Shown: in pieces, positions 6,958 through 15,301 of the stretch
How positions within the stretch are numbered: position 1 is the stretch's first letter
Layout: every line of letters starts with the position of its first letter
Assembly: GCA_029259935.1 (NCBI GenBank)
Contig: JAJDEH010000182.1
Coordinates: forward strand, 1 to 15,837
From: Planctomycetota bacterium
Lineage (GTDB): Bacteria; Planctomycetota; Planctomycetia; Pirellulales; Pirellulaceae
Reading direction: 5' to 3'
Length of the DNA stretch: 15,837 nt
Made by a program: the position numbers and the translations under genes
Notes under the pieces: generated by a model
Databases searched by the model: none
Told to the model about the DNA's origin: nothing
Seen by the model: only the letters and a program-made list of their open reading frames with translations

Positions 6958-8061
6958 AACGCGGAACGGTGACAAATCAATCTCTGGCTGCTCGCCACGG
7001 ATGAGTTGGCTCATGACGACCGCCGTTCCGGGCGACAGCGTCAAGCCGCTACGAAAATGGCCCGCCGCGACGAACACATTGTGATGCTCGGGGACCGCGC
7101 CCATATACGGAAATCCGTCGAACGATCCAGGCCGCAATCCCGCCCAGCTTTTTTCAATTCGATCGTCCGTTAGCTGGGGCAAGATTTCGCGAGCGAGCTT
7201 CCTCAACTCCTGTTGGCAATCGTCCGTTGTCCTGGTGTCAAAGCCAACCTCCTCCTCGCTCGATCCAACAAGCACCCAGCCGTCCTCGCGCGGAACCAGA
7301 TACCGGGGTCCTTCGTTGACGACCGAACTCAGCGGCGGTTCGGGGCAGCGGTAGAGTACCATTTGGCCGCGAATAGGAATGATGCCATTGGCGTTGCCAA
7401 GTCTCTTCAATAACAGATGCGTCCATGCACCCGAGCAAATGCAATAGCGGTCCGCTTCGATGATGCCGGTGGTCGTAACGGCCCGGCGCGCTCGGCCATC
7501 TTGAAGATCAAGTTCGACGAGTTCGACATTCTCGCTGAACCGCACGCCTCGGCGACGACAACCCTCGCGCAGCGCCTGCAAATGGCGCGGGTTTCGCAAC
7601 TGGGCCTCATCGGGCAGCCAATACGCCGACTTGAGACTTCCTGAATCGACCAGATGAGCCAACGACGGCTCTTTGACCACAAGCGCATCGGGAGCGAGCC
7701 TTTGCACGGCGATCCCTTCTTCATCCAGCATCCCCTTCCAACCGCTCAGCGCCGCCGCTTCGCCGGCACTACGCGCCAAGTAGAGACCGCCGCAACGTCG
7801 AAAACCGGTGTCGATTCCGCTCTCGTCGACCAATCGTCGTGCCCACTCAGGATGCAAACGGTGACTGAGCGCCCGAAGCTGATCAATGGAATGAGATCGC
7901 TCGTTGGCTTTGGCGGGTGGCAGGATCCCCGCGCCCGCCCAGGACGCTTCTTTACCCATCTCGCCCTGGTCGATTACCTGCACCGACATGCCATGCCCCG
8001 ACAACTCCCAGGCCAGGGAGAGCCCAATCACGCCACCGCCAACAATCAAACAATCAGACAT
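6946..8061 (-). CDS. thiO: glycine oxidase-like FAD-dependent amine oxidase (ThiO family)
   Basis: A 371-residue DAO-family flavoprotein. The N-terminal FAD motif is GGGVIG (8-13), followed by 'VQVIDQ' and the ThiO-typical 'EASWAGAGILPP' near 38-50. The C-terminal half has 'GLRPGSFDGFPYMG' (about 308-321; the Arg typically holds the substrate carboxylate) and 'GHFRSGLTLSPGTA' (about 334-347), which closes the FAD site. Glycine oxidase turns glycine into the imine used to build the thiazole ring of thiamine. No thiS, thiG or thiE lies beside it, and I see no TPP riboswitch upstream, so the thiamine role rests on family similarity alone; a related sarcosine or D-amino-acid oxidase is possible. 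The ATG at 8061 has AAGG four bases upstream. The 163-bp gap before it holds only small GC hairpins. Confidence 0.85.
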   Translation of the reverse strand: MSDCLIVGGGVIGLSLAWELSGHGMSVQVIDQGEMGKEASWAGAGILPPAKANERSHSIDQLRALSHRLHPEWARRLVDESGIDTGFRRCGGLYLARSAGEAAALSGWKGMLDEEGIAVQRLAPDALVVKEPSLAHLVDSGSLKSAYWLPDEAQLRNPRHLQALREGCRRRGVRFSENVELVELDLQDGRARRAVTTTGIIEADRYCICSGAWTHLLLKRLGNANGIIPIRGQMVLYRCPEPPLSSVVNEGPRYLVPREDGWVLVGSSEEEVGFDTRTTDDCQQELRKLAREILPQLTDDRIEKSWAGLRPGSFDGFPYMGAVPEHHNVFVAAGHFRSGLTLSPGTAVVMSQLIRGEQPEIDLSPFRVGRG

Positions 8062-8224
8062 GCGGCCTTAATTCGCCGGCAACCGGCAGGGTAATTGTCA
8101 CGCTGCGGCGCGAAGCGCGGTTGACACCATCAAAAAATCGGGGAGCCGGATTCTCAGTTGATCGACATCGTACCATTCGGCAAATTCGGCGAAAGGAGTC
8201 GTTGCAAGCGGGCCGCGGCGGTCG

Positions 8225-9067
8225 TTACTCGCAATCGGAGCAACAACTGGGCCGATCGAGATCGACGACTTCGCAAATGTCGTGCTTTTCAAAACAGTCA
8301 ATCAGGGCGTCGATCCCCTTTTCGAGCTTCAGCTTCATTTCCTCGGCATACAACGGATAAATCGCCAGAAAGAAAATCGTCTTCTCGGGACTGACCTTAA
8401 AGGTGCGAAACTCTTTCGAGACGAGTACCGGTGGCAACAAGGCCCAACCACAAAACTCGGTGTTCTCGGCGAAGGGTTTGGGCGGATCGCCATGCGGAAA
8501 CGTGTGACTGTGGAAGATCCAGGTGTCGTATTCGTGTGGAAACCGGGCCAGACGTTTTAGCCAGCGGACCGGCCAATAGTTGCACTCGTCCTCAAATGCA
8601 TCCTTGGATACCGGCCAATCCGGGGGTAGGGCAATGGTCAACTCGGCGAACCGATATTGTTCCATTTCGGGCGGTGTCTTCATGGGCCGGTCGCTCATGC
8701 CGTTCGTGACAAGGGTGTGAAACGGCCGCTCGTCGCACGGCGGAACCCAATCGACGTCGACCCGAACTTTGTCGGCGACAATTTCCTGAAAGACTTGTTG
8801 AATGGGGCCCAAGTGTTGCTGAACGTGGTTGTGAATCAGTTGGCTGTTTCGTTGGTCGTCGTCGGGTTGTTCCGGATCACGGATTCGTTGTTCGTAACGA
8901 TGAACGACACTGCCCCCGGCTGTTTTTTCCAGCGGAAATTCTTCGTCAAAGATCGACGGAATGCGAAACACTTCACGGCAGGTTCGGCAACGAATGCGAC
9001 GCCCCGCTTTCTCGTCGCTGACCTTGTACCGTTGGCCGCAATGGTCGCATTTGAATTCAATTTTCAT
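8225..9067 (-). CDS. zinc-ribbon plus suppressor-of-fused (SUFU) domain protein
   Basis: A 280-residue protein in two parts. Residues 1-36 form an MJ0042-type zinc ribbon with C7-x2-C10 and C27-x2-C30 ('KCDHCGQRYKV', 'IRCRTCREVFRIP'), common at the N-terminus of planctomycete proteins. Residues about 80-270 match the bacterial SUFU domain, with the landmarks 'PFHTLVTNGMSDRPM', 'LPPDWPV', 'NYWPVRWLKRLARFPHEY' and 'LLPPV'. The protein ends in a Cys cluster, CCSDCE. Bacterial SUFU proteins are of unknown function; some are linked to toxin immunity or to polymorphic-toxin loci, but no toxin gene is visible here. The open frame reaches a GTG at 9100; the ATG at 9067 is preferred because it starts directly at the zinc ribbon and has GGA eight bases upstream. 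It precedes the ThiO-like gene on the same strand. Confidence 0.85.
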   Translation of the reverse strand: MKIEFKCDHCGQRYKVSDEKAGRRIRCRTCREVFRIPSIFDEEFPLEKTAGGSVVHRYEQRIRDPEQPDDDQRNSQLIHNHVQQHLGPIQQVFQEIVADKVRVDVDWVPPCDERPFHTLVTNGMSDRPMKTPPEMEQYRFAELTIALPPDWPVSKDAFEDECNYWPVRWLKRLARFPHEYDTWIFHSHTFPHGDPPKPFAENTEFCGWALLPPVLVSKEFRTFKVSPEKTIFFLAIYPLYAEEMKLKLEKGIDALIDCFEKHDICEVVDLDRPSCCSDCE

Positions 9068-9192
9068 CCATCGTGTTCCAAAAACGGCGACCGGTGACAC
9101 GGAGTCGACTCGTCTCCATCATCGGCCGTTGGCTCAATTCTACTAGTCGCCTAACGATTGGGCGAATTGGCGATGCCAGCATTCGTGGCGTC

Positions 9193-10650
9193 TCAGGCTC
9201 GTAGCGGTCCGCGCAGGGCGGCTCGGGCGGCGAAATAACCACACATTCCATGGACCCCGGCACCCGGCGGCGTGGACGCCGAGCAAATGAAAATACGGCG
9301 ATTGGGAGTTGAATAGGGAACAATTCGAGCCGTTGGACGGGTGAAAAGCTGTCGAATGTCCATCACGCCGCCCGTAATATCCCCCCCAACGTAATTGGCG
9401 TTATAAGACTGAAAGTCAGCCGGCGATGTCACATGACGCTTCAAAATACAATCTCGAAAGCCGGTGGCGAAGCGTTCGATTTGGGCCTCGATTTGCTCGG
9501 TCATGTCCAAGTCGGAACCGTTGGGAACATGGCAATATCCCCATCCCGTGTGCTGGCCGGACGGTGCCCGCTGGGAGTCGAACAGGCTTTGCTGGGCGAC
9601 CAGGACAAAGGGACTCTCGGCATGTGTGCCTTGCCAGGGAGCCCGTTCGGCGGCGGCAACTTCGTCCAAGGTGCCGCCCACATGCACGGTCGCCGCCTGA
9701 CCGCAATGATCGTTGTTCCAAGGAATCGGATCGCTTAGCGCCCAATCCAATTTAAACGCGCCGGGACCGAACCGATACCGATCGAGCTTACGACGAAATC
9801 CGGCCGGCAGTTCGTCGCCGGCGATGCGACCCAAGTGTTGCGGGGCGACATCCAGCAGTATCGCCGAACAAGATGGCAACTCGCCAAGGCTGGTAACCTC
9901 GCAGTTCACTACCACTTCACCACCAAGCGACTGAAGATAGCGGACCATTGCATCGGCGATTTGCTGAGACCCGCCTCGAGCCACCGGCCAACCGCCGACA
10001 TGCATGGTGATTCCCAGCATCAGTCCGACGGCCGCCGTGAGTTTGTTTTCCAGCGGCATCACCGAATGCGCGGCGTGCCCGGCAAACAACCCGCGGGCAA
10101 GTTCCGTCTGGAAATGACTGCTGGCCAAGCCCACCGCCGAACGAACGGCTGACCAACCAAAGCGGCTCATCACCCACGGATGCCGGGGCGGACGAAACGG
10201 CCCCAACACATGGGCGAGAATTTTTTCGCCATTTGCCGACAAGGGTCCGAACAGTCGGAGGTAGGCAGCGCGATCCGCTCCCAGCCCCTCGGCCGTTTTC
10301 TCGACCGATCGCCAGCCGATCGCGGCCTCACCATTGGGCAATGGATGGGCGACGGCCGCGGGTGGATAAATCCACTCCAGCCCATGATCTTCTAGCGGCA
10401 CATCGTCGAAGAACGGAGAGACCACGGCCAAAGCATGAATGGCCGAACAGACATCGTGAACAAAGCCTGGCAACGTGAGTTCGGACGAACGCATTCCACC
10501 GCCGACCGTGGGTGCCGATTCCATCACCAGCACACTGCGCCCTTCCCGGGCGATGGTAATTGCTGCCGCGAGCCCGTTCGGTCCGCTGCCTACCACCACG
10601 GCGTCGTACTGATCCCTCCGGGGGGCGGCGTCCAAAGTAAGTTGTGTCAT
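9193..10650 (-). CDS. phytoene-desaturase-like FAD oxidoreductase (PYROXD2-like)
   Basis: A 485-residue flavoprotein of the CrtI/phytoene dehydrogenase superfamily. It has the N-terminal Rossmann FAD motif GSGPNG (21-26), then 'VLVMESAPTVGGGMRS' with the acidic ribose-binding residue and the GG doublet. 'VARGGSQQIADAMVRYLQSLGGEV' in the middle is typical of the family. The C-terminal FAD-closing segment 'GAGVHGMCGY' is near 463-472. It resembles the uncharacterised bacterial relatives of PYROXD2 (COG1233) more than true carotenoid desaturases. With no carotenoid genes nearby, I cannot name a substrate. The ATG at 10650 has no clear Shine-Dalgarno sequence but sits at the expected distance before the FAD motif. 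Its stop is 125 bp ahead of the SUFU gene on the same strand. Confidence 0.85.
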   Translation of the reverse strand: MTQLTLDAAPRRDQYDAVVVGSGPNGLAAAITIAREGRSVLVMESAPTVGGGMRSSELTLPGFVHDVCSAIHALAVVSPFFDDVPLEDHGLEWIYPPAAVAHPLPNGEAAIGWRSVEKTAEGLGADRAAYLRLFGPLSANGEKILAHVLGPFRPPRHPWVMSRFGWSAVRSAVGLASSHFQTELARGLFAGHAAHSVMPLENKLTAAVGLMLGITMHVGGWPVARGGSQQIADAMVRYLQSLGGEVVVNCEVTSLGELPSCSAILLDVAPQHLGRIAGDELPAGFRRKLDRYRFGPGAFKLDWALSDPIPWNNDHCGQAATVHVGGTLDEVAAAERAPWQGTHAESPFVLVAQQSLFDSQRAPSGQHTGWGYCHVPNGSDLDMTEQIEAQIERFATGFRDCILKRHVTSPADFQSYNANYVGGDITGGVMDIRQLFTRPTARIVPYSTPNRRIFICSASTPPGAGVHGMCGYFAARAALRGPLRA

Positions 10651-11182
10651 GAGTTGCCAAGCTACGCGTAATCTACCTCAACCTGCGCGACGGTCTCCGA
10701 AGCCGCCGATCATGACAAAAGTCCAAGAGAAGACCGCAACTTGTCATGGATTGATTTTAGAATTGGCCGCCGCGCACGACAGCCCCACCAATCTTCTCGC
10801 GGTCACTGAATGATAGTGGGTGGACGGACCTCTACTAGATTACGCAGTGTAAGGTGTTTGCCTACTCTAGCGCTAATTTGTCAAGAATCCTTTACAGGTG
10901 CCCAATGCGGTCGGAAATGAATCGTGTCTTGGTCGCTGACCGATGTTTTTGCCGCAAGTCGTTTGACCGCATTGTGATCGGATTGCGCACGGCCGGTCAA
11001 CGATGAAGCGGGATTGCATCCTAATGACTGTACAGCCCGACGGGCCTTCGGTTAAGCGAAAGTTTACCGCCCAAGGTACACCGTTTGCATTGTTTCACCG
11101 GCTAGTTGCGCCGTGAGGGTCCCATTCGGCATTCGCCGCGGGCGCCAAACAGATCCCTCTCCCAAAACAGAAGACTGGACGC
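10651..11182. other. divergent intergenic region, no gene
   Basis: These 532 bp separate the minus-strand FAD oxidoreductase from the plus-strand PEP-CTERM gene and should hold both promoters. I see no convincing -35/-10 pair, no open frame that reads like protein and no tRNA. The only clear structure is the inverted repeat at 10903-10974 and small GC hairpins such as GCCC-GAC-GGGC near 11036-11046. Confidence 0.6.
10903..10974. repeat. 10-bp inverted repeat with long spacer
   Basis: CAATGCGGTC (10903-10912) and its exact complement GACCGCATTG (10965-10974) flank 52 bp. Inside lies a small GGTC-GCT-GACC hairpin (10931-10941). This could be a paired operator in the divergent promoter region or the stem of a structured RNA. 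Nothing else supports either. Confidence 0.35.
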
Positions 11183-11998
11183 GTGGTGAACATCTTTCGA
11201 CCAAACGTTGCGGCCGTGTTGTGTTTCGTTGCTTTGATGGGAATCGGCGCGCCGCTGCTCGCGGATCCCGTCTTCTCGGCAGTCAATGATTTTTCGACGA
11301 CATCCAATACGTCGACGGATTCGTGGTCCTATCGATACAAGACCAATGGTACGCGCAATGGAAACTATCCATTGCTTTCGCAGTTCAATGCGTCCAACAG
11401 CTCACCTCCCGGATTCAGTCCAGGGCCCGTTCCCGGAGCATGGGATGCCGGTTTTTGGGTAGCTCCTTCGGTGGGCGTGAATTCCACCGGATTTGACCAA
11501 ACGGGCATCTTTCCCAACGGCGGCGTTTTCTGGCCGGACGGAACCATGCTAGTCCACCCGGCGGATTGCGGGCTAGTGGTTGTCAGTTGGCTTAGCCAGT
11601 CCGACGCCATTGTGGATATCGATTTCAGTTTCGATGACGCCGATCCCGCGGGTGGAGATGGCGTTGCATGGTTCGTCGAACTGAACGACGGGAGCAATAC
11701 GCTGGCTTCAGGCATGATCCAAAACGGCGGCGCGGGTACGGGGATTCTTTCGCTCAACAACATCAGCGTGGGCATCGGTGATCGAGTTAACTTTGTCGTC
11801 GACGCCTACCATACCTTCTATCATGACTCTACCCTGCTGTCGGCCACGATCTCGTCCGCAAATCCCGCGTCGCAAACAACACACACGCCCGAGCCGACCA
11901 GCATTGTCATCTGGTCGCTGTTGGCCGTGGGTTGCGTGGGATACGGCTATCGCAGGCGACGAATGCAGTCAGGCCGCGCGAAACCAACGTCGTCCTAA
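11183..11998 (+). CDS. PEP-CTERM sorting domain protein
   Basis: A 271-residue exported protein. A signal peptide covers residues 1 to about 27 ('AAVLCFVALMGIGAPLLA'). A Ser/Thr/Asn/Gly-rich beta-type body follows, with acidic stretches such as 'DFSFDDADPAGGDG' (147-160) that might bind calcium. The C-terminus has the full PEP-CTERM signal: PEP at 236-238, a hydrophobic helix (about 241-256) and a basic RRRR (257-260). Exosortase recognises this signal, removes the tail and sends the protein to the cell surface; no exosortase is in this window. The body has no domain I recognise. The start is GTG at 11183, with a second GTG right after it and no strong ribosome site, so the exact start is uncertain by one codon. 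It is convergent with the HEAT-repeat gene, with a 37-bp gap. Confidence 0.85.
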   Translation: MVNIFRPNVAAVLCFVALMGIGAPLLADPVFSAVNDFSTTSNTSTDSWSYRYKTNGTRNGNYPLLSQFNASNSSPPGFSPGPVPGAWDAGFWVAPSVGVNSTGFDQTGIFPNGGVFWPDGTMLVHPADCGLVVVSWLSQSDAIVDIDFSFDDADPAGGDGVAWFVELNDGSNTLASGMIQNGGAGTGILSLNNISVGIGDRVNFVVDAYHTFYHDSTLLSATISSANPASQTTHTPEPTSIVIWSLLAVGCVGYGYRRRRMQSGRAKPTSS

Positions 11999-12000
11999 TT

Positions 12001-12014
12001 TGACCGCGAGGTCA
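12001..12014. terminator. small hairpin after the PEP-CTERM gene
   Basis: TGACC-GCGA-GGTCA, a perfect 5-bp stem with a GNRA-type loop, begins two bases after the TAA of the PEP-CTERM gene. No T-tract follows, so termination is only suggested by position between convergent genes. Confidence 0.3.
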
Positions 12015-12028
12015 TTCACGGCGCGGCT

Positions 12029-12042
12029 CGAGTGATTACTCG
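12029..12042. terminator. small hairpin over the HEAT-repeat gene stop
   Basis: CGAGT-GATT-ACTCG, a perfect 5-bp stem whose loop and right arm contain the stop codon of the minus-strand HEAT-repeat gene (12038-12036). It lacks a T-tract. Confidence 0.25.
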
Positions 12043-14057
12043 TTCGGCAGTGCATTGGGTGCGATTGCTTTCAGCGTGCGCTTCGCCTGATTCTTGAGAC
12101 GATTCCTTTCGTATTCGTCGCCCGTGAATGGTGCCTTGCCGTCGTACTTTGTCAGTTCGACCAATGCGGCAATCGTTTCTTTGGCTGGCTCTTCGAACTC
12201 GGACAGCAAGTACACGGCTTCCCACTTGCCGCCAAATTTGTCGCCGCGCAATCGGGTGATCATTGCCGCTTCGGCTTGCTCGCGGGCTCCCGTGACCTTC
12301 CAAATTGCCCACGCCGACCAGACGGCGACCTTGCCGCTGGGATCTTCGCGCAAATCGTACAATTTTTTCACCGCCTGTTTGGCGTTGATCCGGCCCAGTG
12401 TGGCGGCGGCATCTCCACGTGTTCCATCGTCGGCGTCGCTAAGAGCTTCTATCAAGTAGGGAACGACCTTGGCGTGCAAGTCGGGGTGGGCCGCGGCAAG
12501 GCGTCCCAGCGCGCCGAATGTCGCGCTGCGTAGAATCAGGTCGTCACTCTTACGGTGTTGGAAAATGCCATCTACTATTTTTCCCAATGAGACCTTGGAA
12601 TCTTGGAGTGTACGGATGATGGCGGGGCTTAACCAGCGGCGACGACGGCTCCCTTGTGCCAAGGCGGATTCCATGGCCGTGCGTGGCTTCTCGATCGATG
12701 CCAAGAGCCCGTCCAGAACTCCGGGCGTTTCGGTCATCGAACCCAAGGCTTGCAGGATAACGTGTTGCCATGGTTGCGGTGAATTCGGATCGTCCAACGC
12801 CCGCAGCAGTTCCTTGACGACCCCAGCGCGGTCCACGTGGAGACTTAGCTGGGCGGCCTGCACGTCGGCATGCGACCAACTGGCACCTCGCGACCGCTCT
12901 GAATCGAGCGTCTGGTGAACAAATGCCACGACTCCCTTGGGAGCCGTCGACAAATTCAGTTCAACTTGCATGTCGGTCTTGTGGATGGCAATGCGCTGCT
13001 TTCGCGCCAGTTGATCGCCGGCCGGCCCGCCGAACCGCCCGCCGCGGATTTCCGGTCCGCTCGCGCCGAAAAAGCGTAAGACATAACGGCCCGCTGATAG
13101 TGGTCCTACCTGAAATCCACCGTCTTCCCGCAGGGCAACGATGTCCACCGTCCGCGCCACATCGTGGTAGGTGTTCTTTTGGCGATCGATGGTGACATAC
13201 AACGCGCCCTTCAGTTTGCCTTGGATCATGGCCTGCCCGACCGGTTCGCAGCGGACCACCTTCGACTCGCCCGCGTTGACTGAAAAACGTCCGATCTCAA
13301 CATACCGCGACTTCTCCTTGCCTCCGATCGAAATCATCTTTTTCGTGGAAACAACATAGTCGCCCGGCATGACGTCTTGGACCGCCGCACGGTACTCGCC
13401 GTCAAGCTGGGCCGAGTAATTCATTGTCGACATGCCAGCCCAATACTGGGCCGTGCTGATGCTTAGCTGGCTTTTGGGCTGACACAGCTTGGGGTCGACC
13501 GCGAGCGTGAGCTTGGCAGGTTGTGGCCAAGTCACCTCGACCGACCGCTGATCCGGTTTAAGCTCGGCTCGCCAAATCTGCCCAGGCCCACGGCGGATTG
13601 CCAACCGATTCCTGCGTATGTGTCCTTCGAGAACAAATCGCCCTAACTCGTCGGTTGTGTCAAAATTCTCGTCATAGCAGTTACCCGAATACCCAATCGG
13701 TTCCGCGATGGCCACCTGAGCGCCGACTACAGGCTTACCCTCATGATCGATGACCCGGCCGTGCACTTTTCTCGTCTCGATCCCCCAATTTGCCAAACTC
13801 CCTCGGGAATAGGTCCGGCTCAGGTCTTGAGATATGAACGCGCGAAGATCCCGCATATCAAACACCGACCGCGCCGGCTTCAATTCAAATTTGGTGTCCG
13901 CCTCTTCGTCCGCGGCAACAACCGCCCGTGGATTGGGTATTGCCATCAGAAGAGCGAAGCAACACATGGCCGCCATGGACCATCGAGGAATCGCGGCACC
14001 GCGGCGAATTTGCACGGCCGGAGTTTCCATGGATTCAGTCAGTATCAAGCAACTCAT
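12036..14057 (-). CDS. secreted carboxypeptidase-regulatory-like and HEAT-repeat protein
   Basis: A 673-residue protein. The N-terminus carries a signal sequence: basic RRG near 18-20, hydrophobic helix about 27-40 and a cleavage region around 'AVVAAD' (45-50). Residues about 97-170 read as a carboxypeptidase-regulatory-like beta-sandwich ('KVHGRVIDHEGKPVVGAQVAI', then 'TTDELGRFVLEG'), a common binding or stalk module. Another Ig-like section follows ('REDGGFQVGPLSAGRYVLRFFG', 310-331). From about 410 the protein turns alpha-helical with HEAT-like repeats, clearest at 508-590 ('SATFGALGRLAAAHPDLHAKV', 'GDAAATLGRINAKQAVKKL', 'WSAWAIWKVTG'). Function is unknown; an extracytoplasmic scaffold is a fair guess. 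Start choice is firm: AAGGAGG (14069-14063) is five bases before the ATG at 14057. It is downstream of the KAS III gene on the same strand, 236 bp away. Confidence 0.85.
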   Translation of the reverse strand: MSCLILTESMETPAVQIRRGAAIPRWSMAAMCCFALLMAIPNPRAVVAADEEADTKFELKPARSVFDMRDLRAFISQDLSRTYSRGSLANWGIETRKVHGRVIDHEGKPVVGAQVAIAEPIGYSGNCYDENFDTTDELGRFVLEGHIRRNRLAIRRGPGQIWRAELKPDQRSVEVTWPQPAKLTLAVDPKLCQPKSQLSISTAQYWAGMSTMNYSAQLDGEYRAAVQDVMPGDYVVSTKKMISIGGKEKSRYVEIGRFSVNAGESKVVRCEPVGQAMIQGKLKGALYVTIDRQKNTYHDVARTVDIVALREDGGFQVGPLSAGRYVLRFFGASGPEIRGGRFGGPAGDQLARKQRIAIHKTDMQVELNLSTAPKGVVAFVHQTLDSERSRGASWSHADVQAAQLSLHVDRAGVVKELLRALDDPNSPQPWQHVILQALGSMTETPGVLDGLLASIEKPRTAMESALAQGSRRRRWLSPAIIRTLQDSKVSLGKIVDGIFQHRKSDDLILRSATFGALGRLAAAHPDLHAKVVPYLIEALSDADDGTRGDAAATLGRINAKQAVKKLYDLREDPSGKVAVWSAWAIWKVTGAREQAEAAMITRLRGDKFGGKWEAVYLLSEFEEPAKETIAALVELTKYDGKAPFTGDEYERNRLKNQAKRTLKAIAPNALPNE

Positions 14058-14062
14058 TTTTG

Positions 14063-14069
14063 CCTCCTT
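14063..14069 (-). promoter_or_regulatory. strong ribosome binding site for the HEAT-repeat gene
   Basis: AAGGAGG on the minus strand, five bases from the ATG at 14057. It settles the start against the internal ATGs at residues 10 and 28. Confidence 0.75.
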
Positions 14070-14277
14070 TTGGCGTCGCAGGTTCTCAACATTCTACTGG
14101 GACGCACGAAACGCAAAAACAGTTTCAATTTCTGACTGCGCCGGGAATCCGCGGTGGGCTCGCCGATAACCAAATCTCTGACCATCAATCTATTTGACCC
14201 CTCGAACCGTCGATTTGATCCGAATCTCGGCGGATACCGCGGTTCCTCTGTTTTTTAAATCTCGATGCGCGACAGTG

Positions 14278-14298
14278 CTTGAGATAGAGTTTCTCAAG
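14278..14298. terminator. hairpin over the KAS III gene stop
   Basis: CTTGAGA (14278-14284) pairs perfectly with TCTCAAG (14292-14298) around seven bases. The minus-strand TGA stop (14296-14294) lies in one arm. No T-tract follows on the minus strand, so it may be an attenuating or mRNA-end hairpin rather than a true terminator. Confidence 0.35.
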
Positions 14299-15301
14299 TT
14301 GCGGGCCAAGTCTCTTTCCAAATACAGCCGGCCCATGACCAACCGACGCCGAACCCGACCAGCATGTTCTGCATCCCCGGTTGGAGACGGCCGTCGCGGC
14401 GTAAATCATTGATCAAAATCGGGATGGTCGCCGAAACCGTGTTGCCGTAGTCCTTGAGTACCATCGGCATCTGCTCGTCGGACAGCTTCAACCGCTGTTG
14501 CAGTTGGCTCAGCAACTTGTACGTGGCCTGATGCATCAAAAAGAGATCCACTTCGTCACGGGTGATTTCCGCGCTCTCGAGAACTTGATCGACAAGCGAG
14601 GGTATCGCGCCGACGGTGAAATTGATCAAGCTCGGACCGTCCATGTACAGTTCGCTGGGCCACCGCTTGCGGTGTCTTGGCTGAAGGGCATCTTTTGCCG
14701 GTCGCGCGCCTCCTTGGGCGACCAGCAAGGTGTCCGCTCCACTGCCGTCGGTGCCGAACTGATAACCGGACAGCGTCGGTTCGTCATGTGGCTCGACCAG
14801 CGTCGCGGCGGCTCCATCGCCAAAGATCGTACGCAAGCTCCGATCGGATGGATGAATGAACTTCGAGTAGGTTTCGGCCGTGATCAGGAGAACCCGCCGA
14901 ACAGCCCCTGTGCGAATCAAGCCGTCCGCAAGAGACAGGCCATAGACAAATCCCGAGCAGCCCAAATTGAAGTCCATGGCTCCCGCCGAGGTGCGCAATC
15001 CGAGCCGGTCTTGCATCAAGCAAGCGGTTGTCGGCAAGGGGTAATCGGGAGTTTGCGTACACAAAAAAACGAAATCGATACTTTGAGGATCGATGTCGTT
15101 TTCTTGAAACAACTTCTTCGCGGCCGCCACGCCAAGATCGGAAGCGCATTCGCCGGGGCGAGCAATGTGGCGCTGGGCGATGCCGGTTTTTTCGTAAATC
15201 AGTTTCAAATCCCAGGCTGGAAACTCGGATTGGAGTTGTTCGTTGGTCTCCACCGTTTCGGGCAAGTGGACGGCGATCGGGCCGACGGAGGCGTATTTCA
15301 C
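14294..15301 (-). CDS. beta-ketoacyl-ACP synthase III family protein (FabH-like)
   Basis: A 335-residue thiolase-fold enzyme of the KAS III type, usual FabH length. The catalytic triad is visible: C115 in 'FNLGCSGFVYGL', H257 in 'LMHQAT' and N287 in 'DYGNTVSATIPI'. FabH condenses acetyl-CoA with malonyl-ACP to start fatty acid synthesis; relatives use other acyl chains for specialised lipids. The usual HQAN motif reads HQAT here. No fabD, fabG, acpP or plsX is adjacent, so this is probably a second, specialised paralogue rather than the housekeeping enzyme. The start is GTG at 15301, giving the family-typical opening 'MKYASVGPIAVHLPETVETN'; no clear ribosome site precedes it. The 175-bp gap on its upstream side holds nothing I recognise. 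Confidence 0.9.
   Translation of the reverse strand: MKYASVGPIAVHLPETVETNEQLQSEFPAWDLKLIYEKTGIAQRHIARPGECASDLGVAAAKKLFQENDIDPQSIDFVFLCTQTPDYPLPTTACLMQDRLGLRTSAGAMDFNLGCSGFVYGLSLADGLIRTGAVRRVLLITAETYSKFIHPSDRSLRTIFGDGAAATLVEPHDEPTLSGYQFGTDGSGADTLLVAQGGARPAKDALQPRHRKRWPSELYMDGPSLINFTVGAIPSLVDQVLESAEITRDEVDLFLMHQATYKLLSQLQQRLKLSDEQMPMVLKDYGNTVSATIPILINDLRRDGRLQPGMQNMLVGFGVGWSWAGCIWKETWPAT

Noticed and set aside
8062..8224. Possible TPP riboswitch or small gene ahead of the ThiO-like gene
   Set aside because: The conserved TPP-riboswitch core motifs are not seen, and the open frame there overlaps the SUFU gene with an unconvincing composition.
9140..9180. attC-like GCCTAAC near the end of the FAD oxidoreductase gene
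   Set aside because: There is no matching GTTAGGC partner or folded structure nearby.
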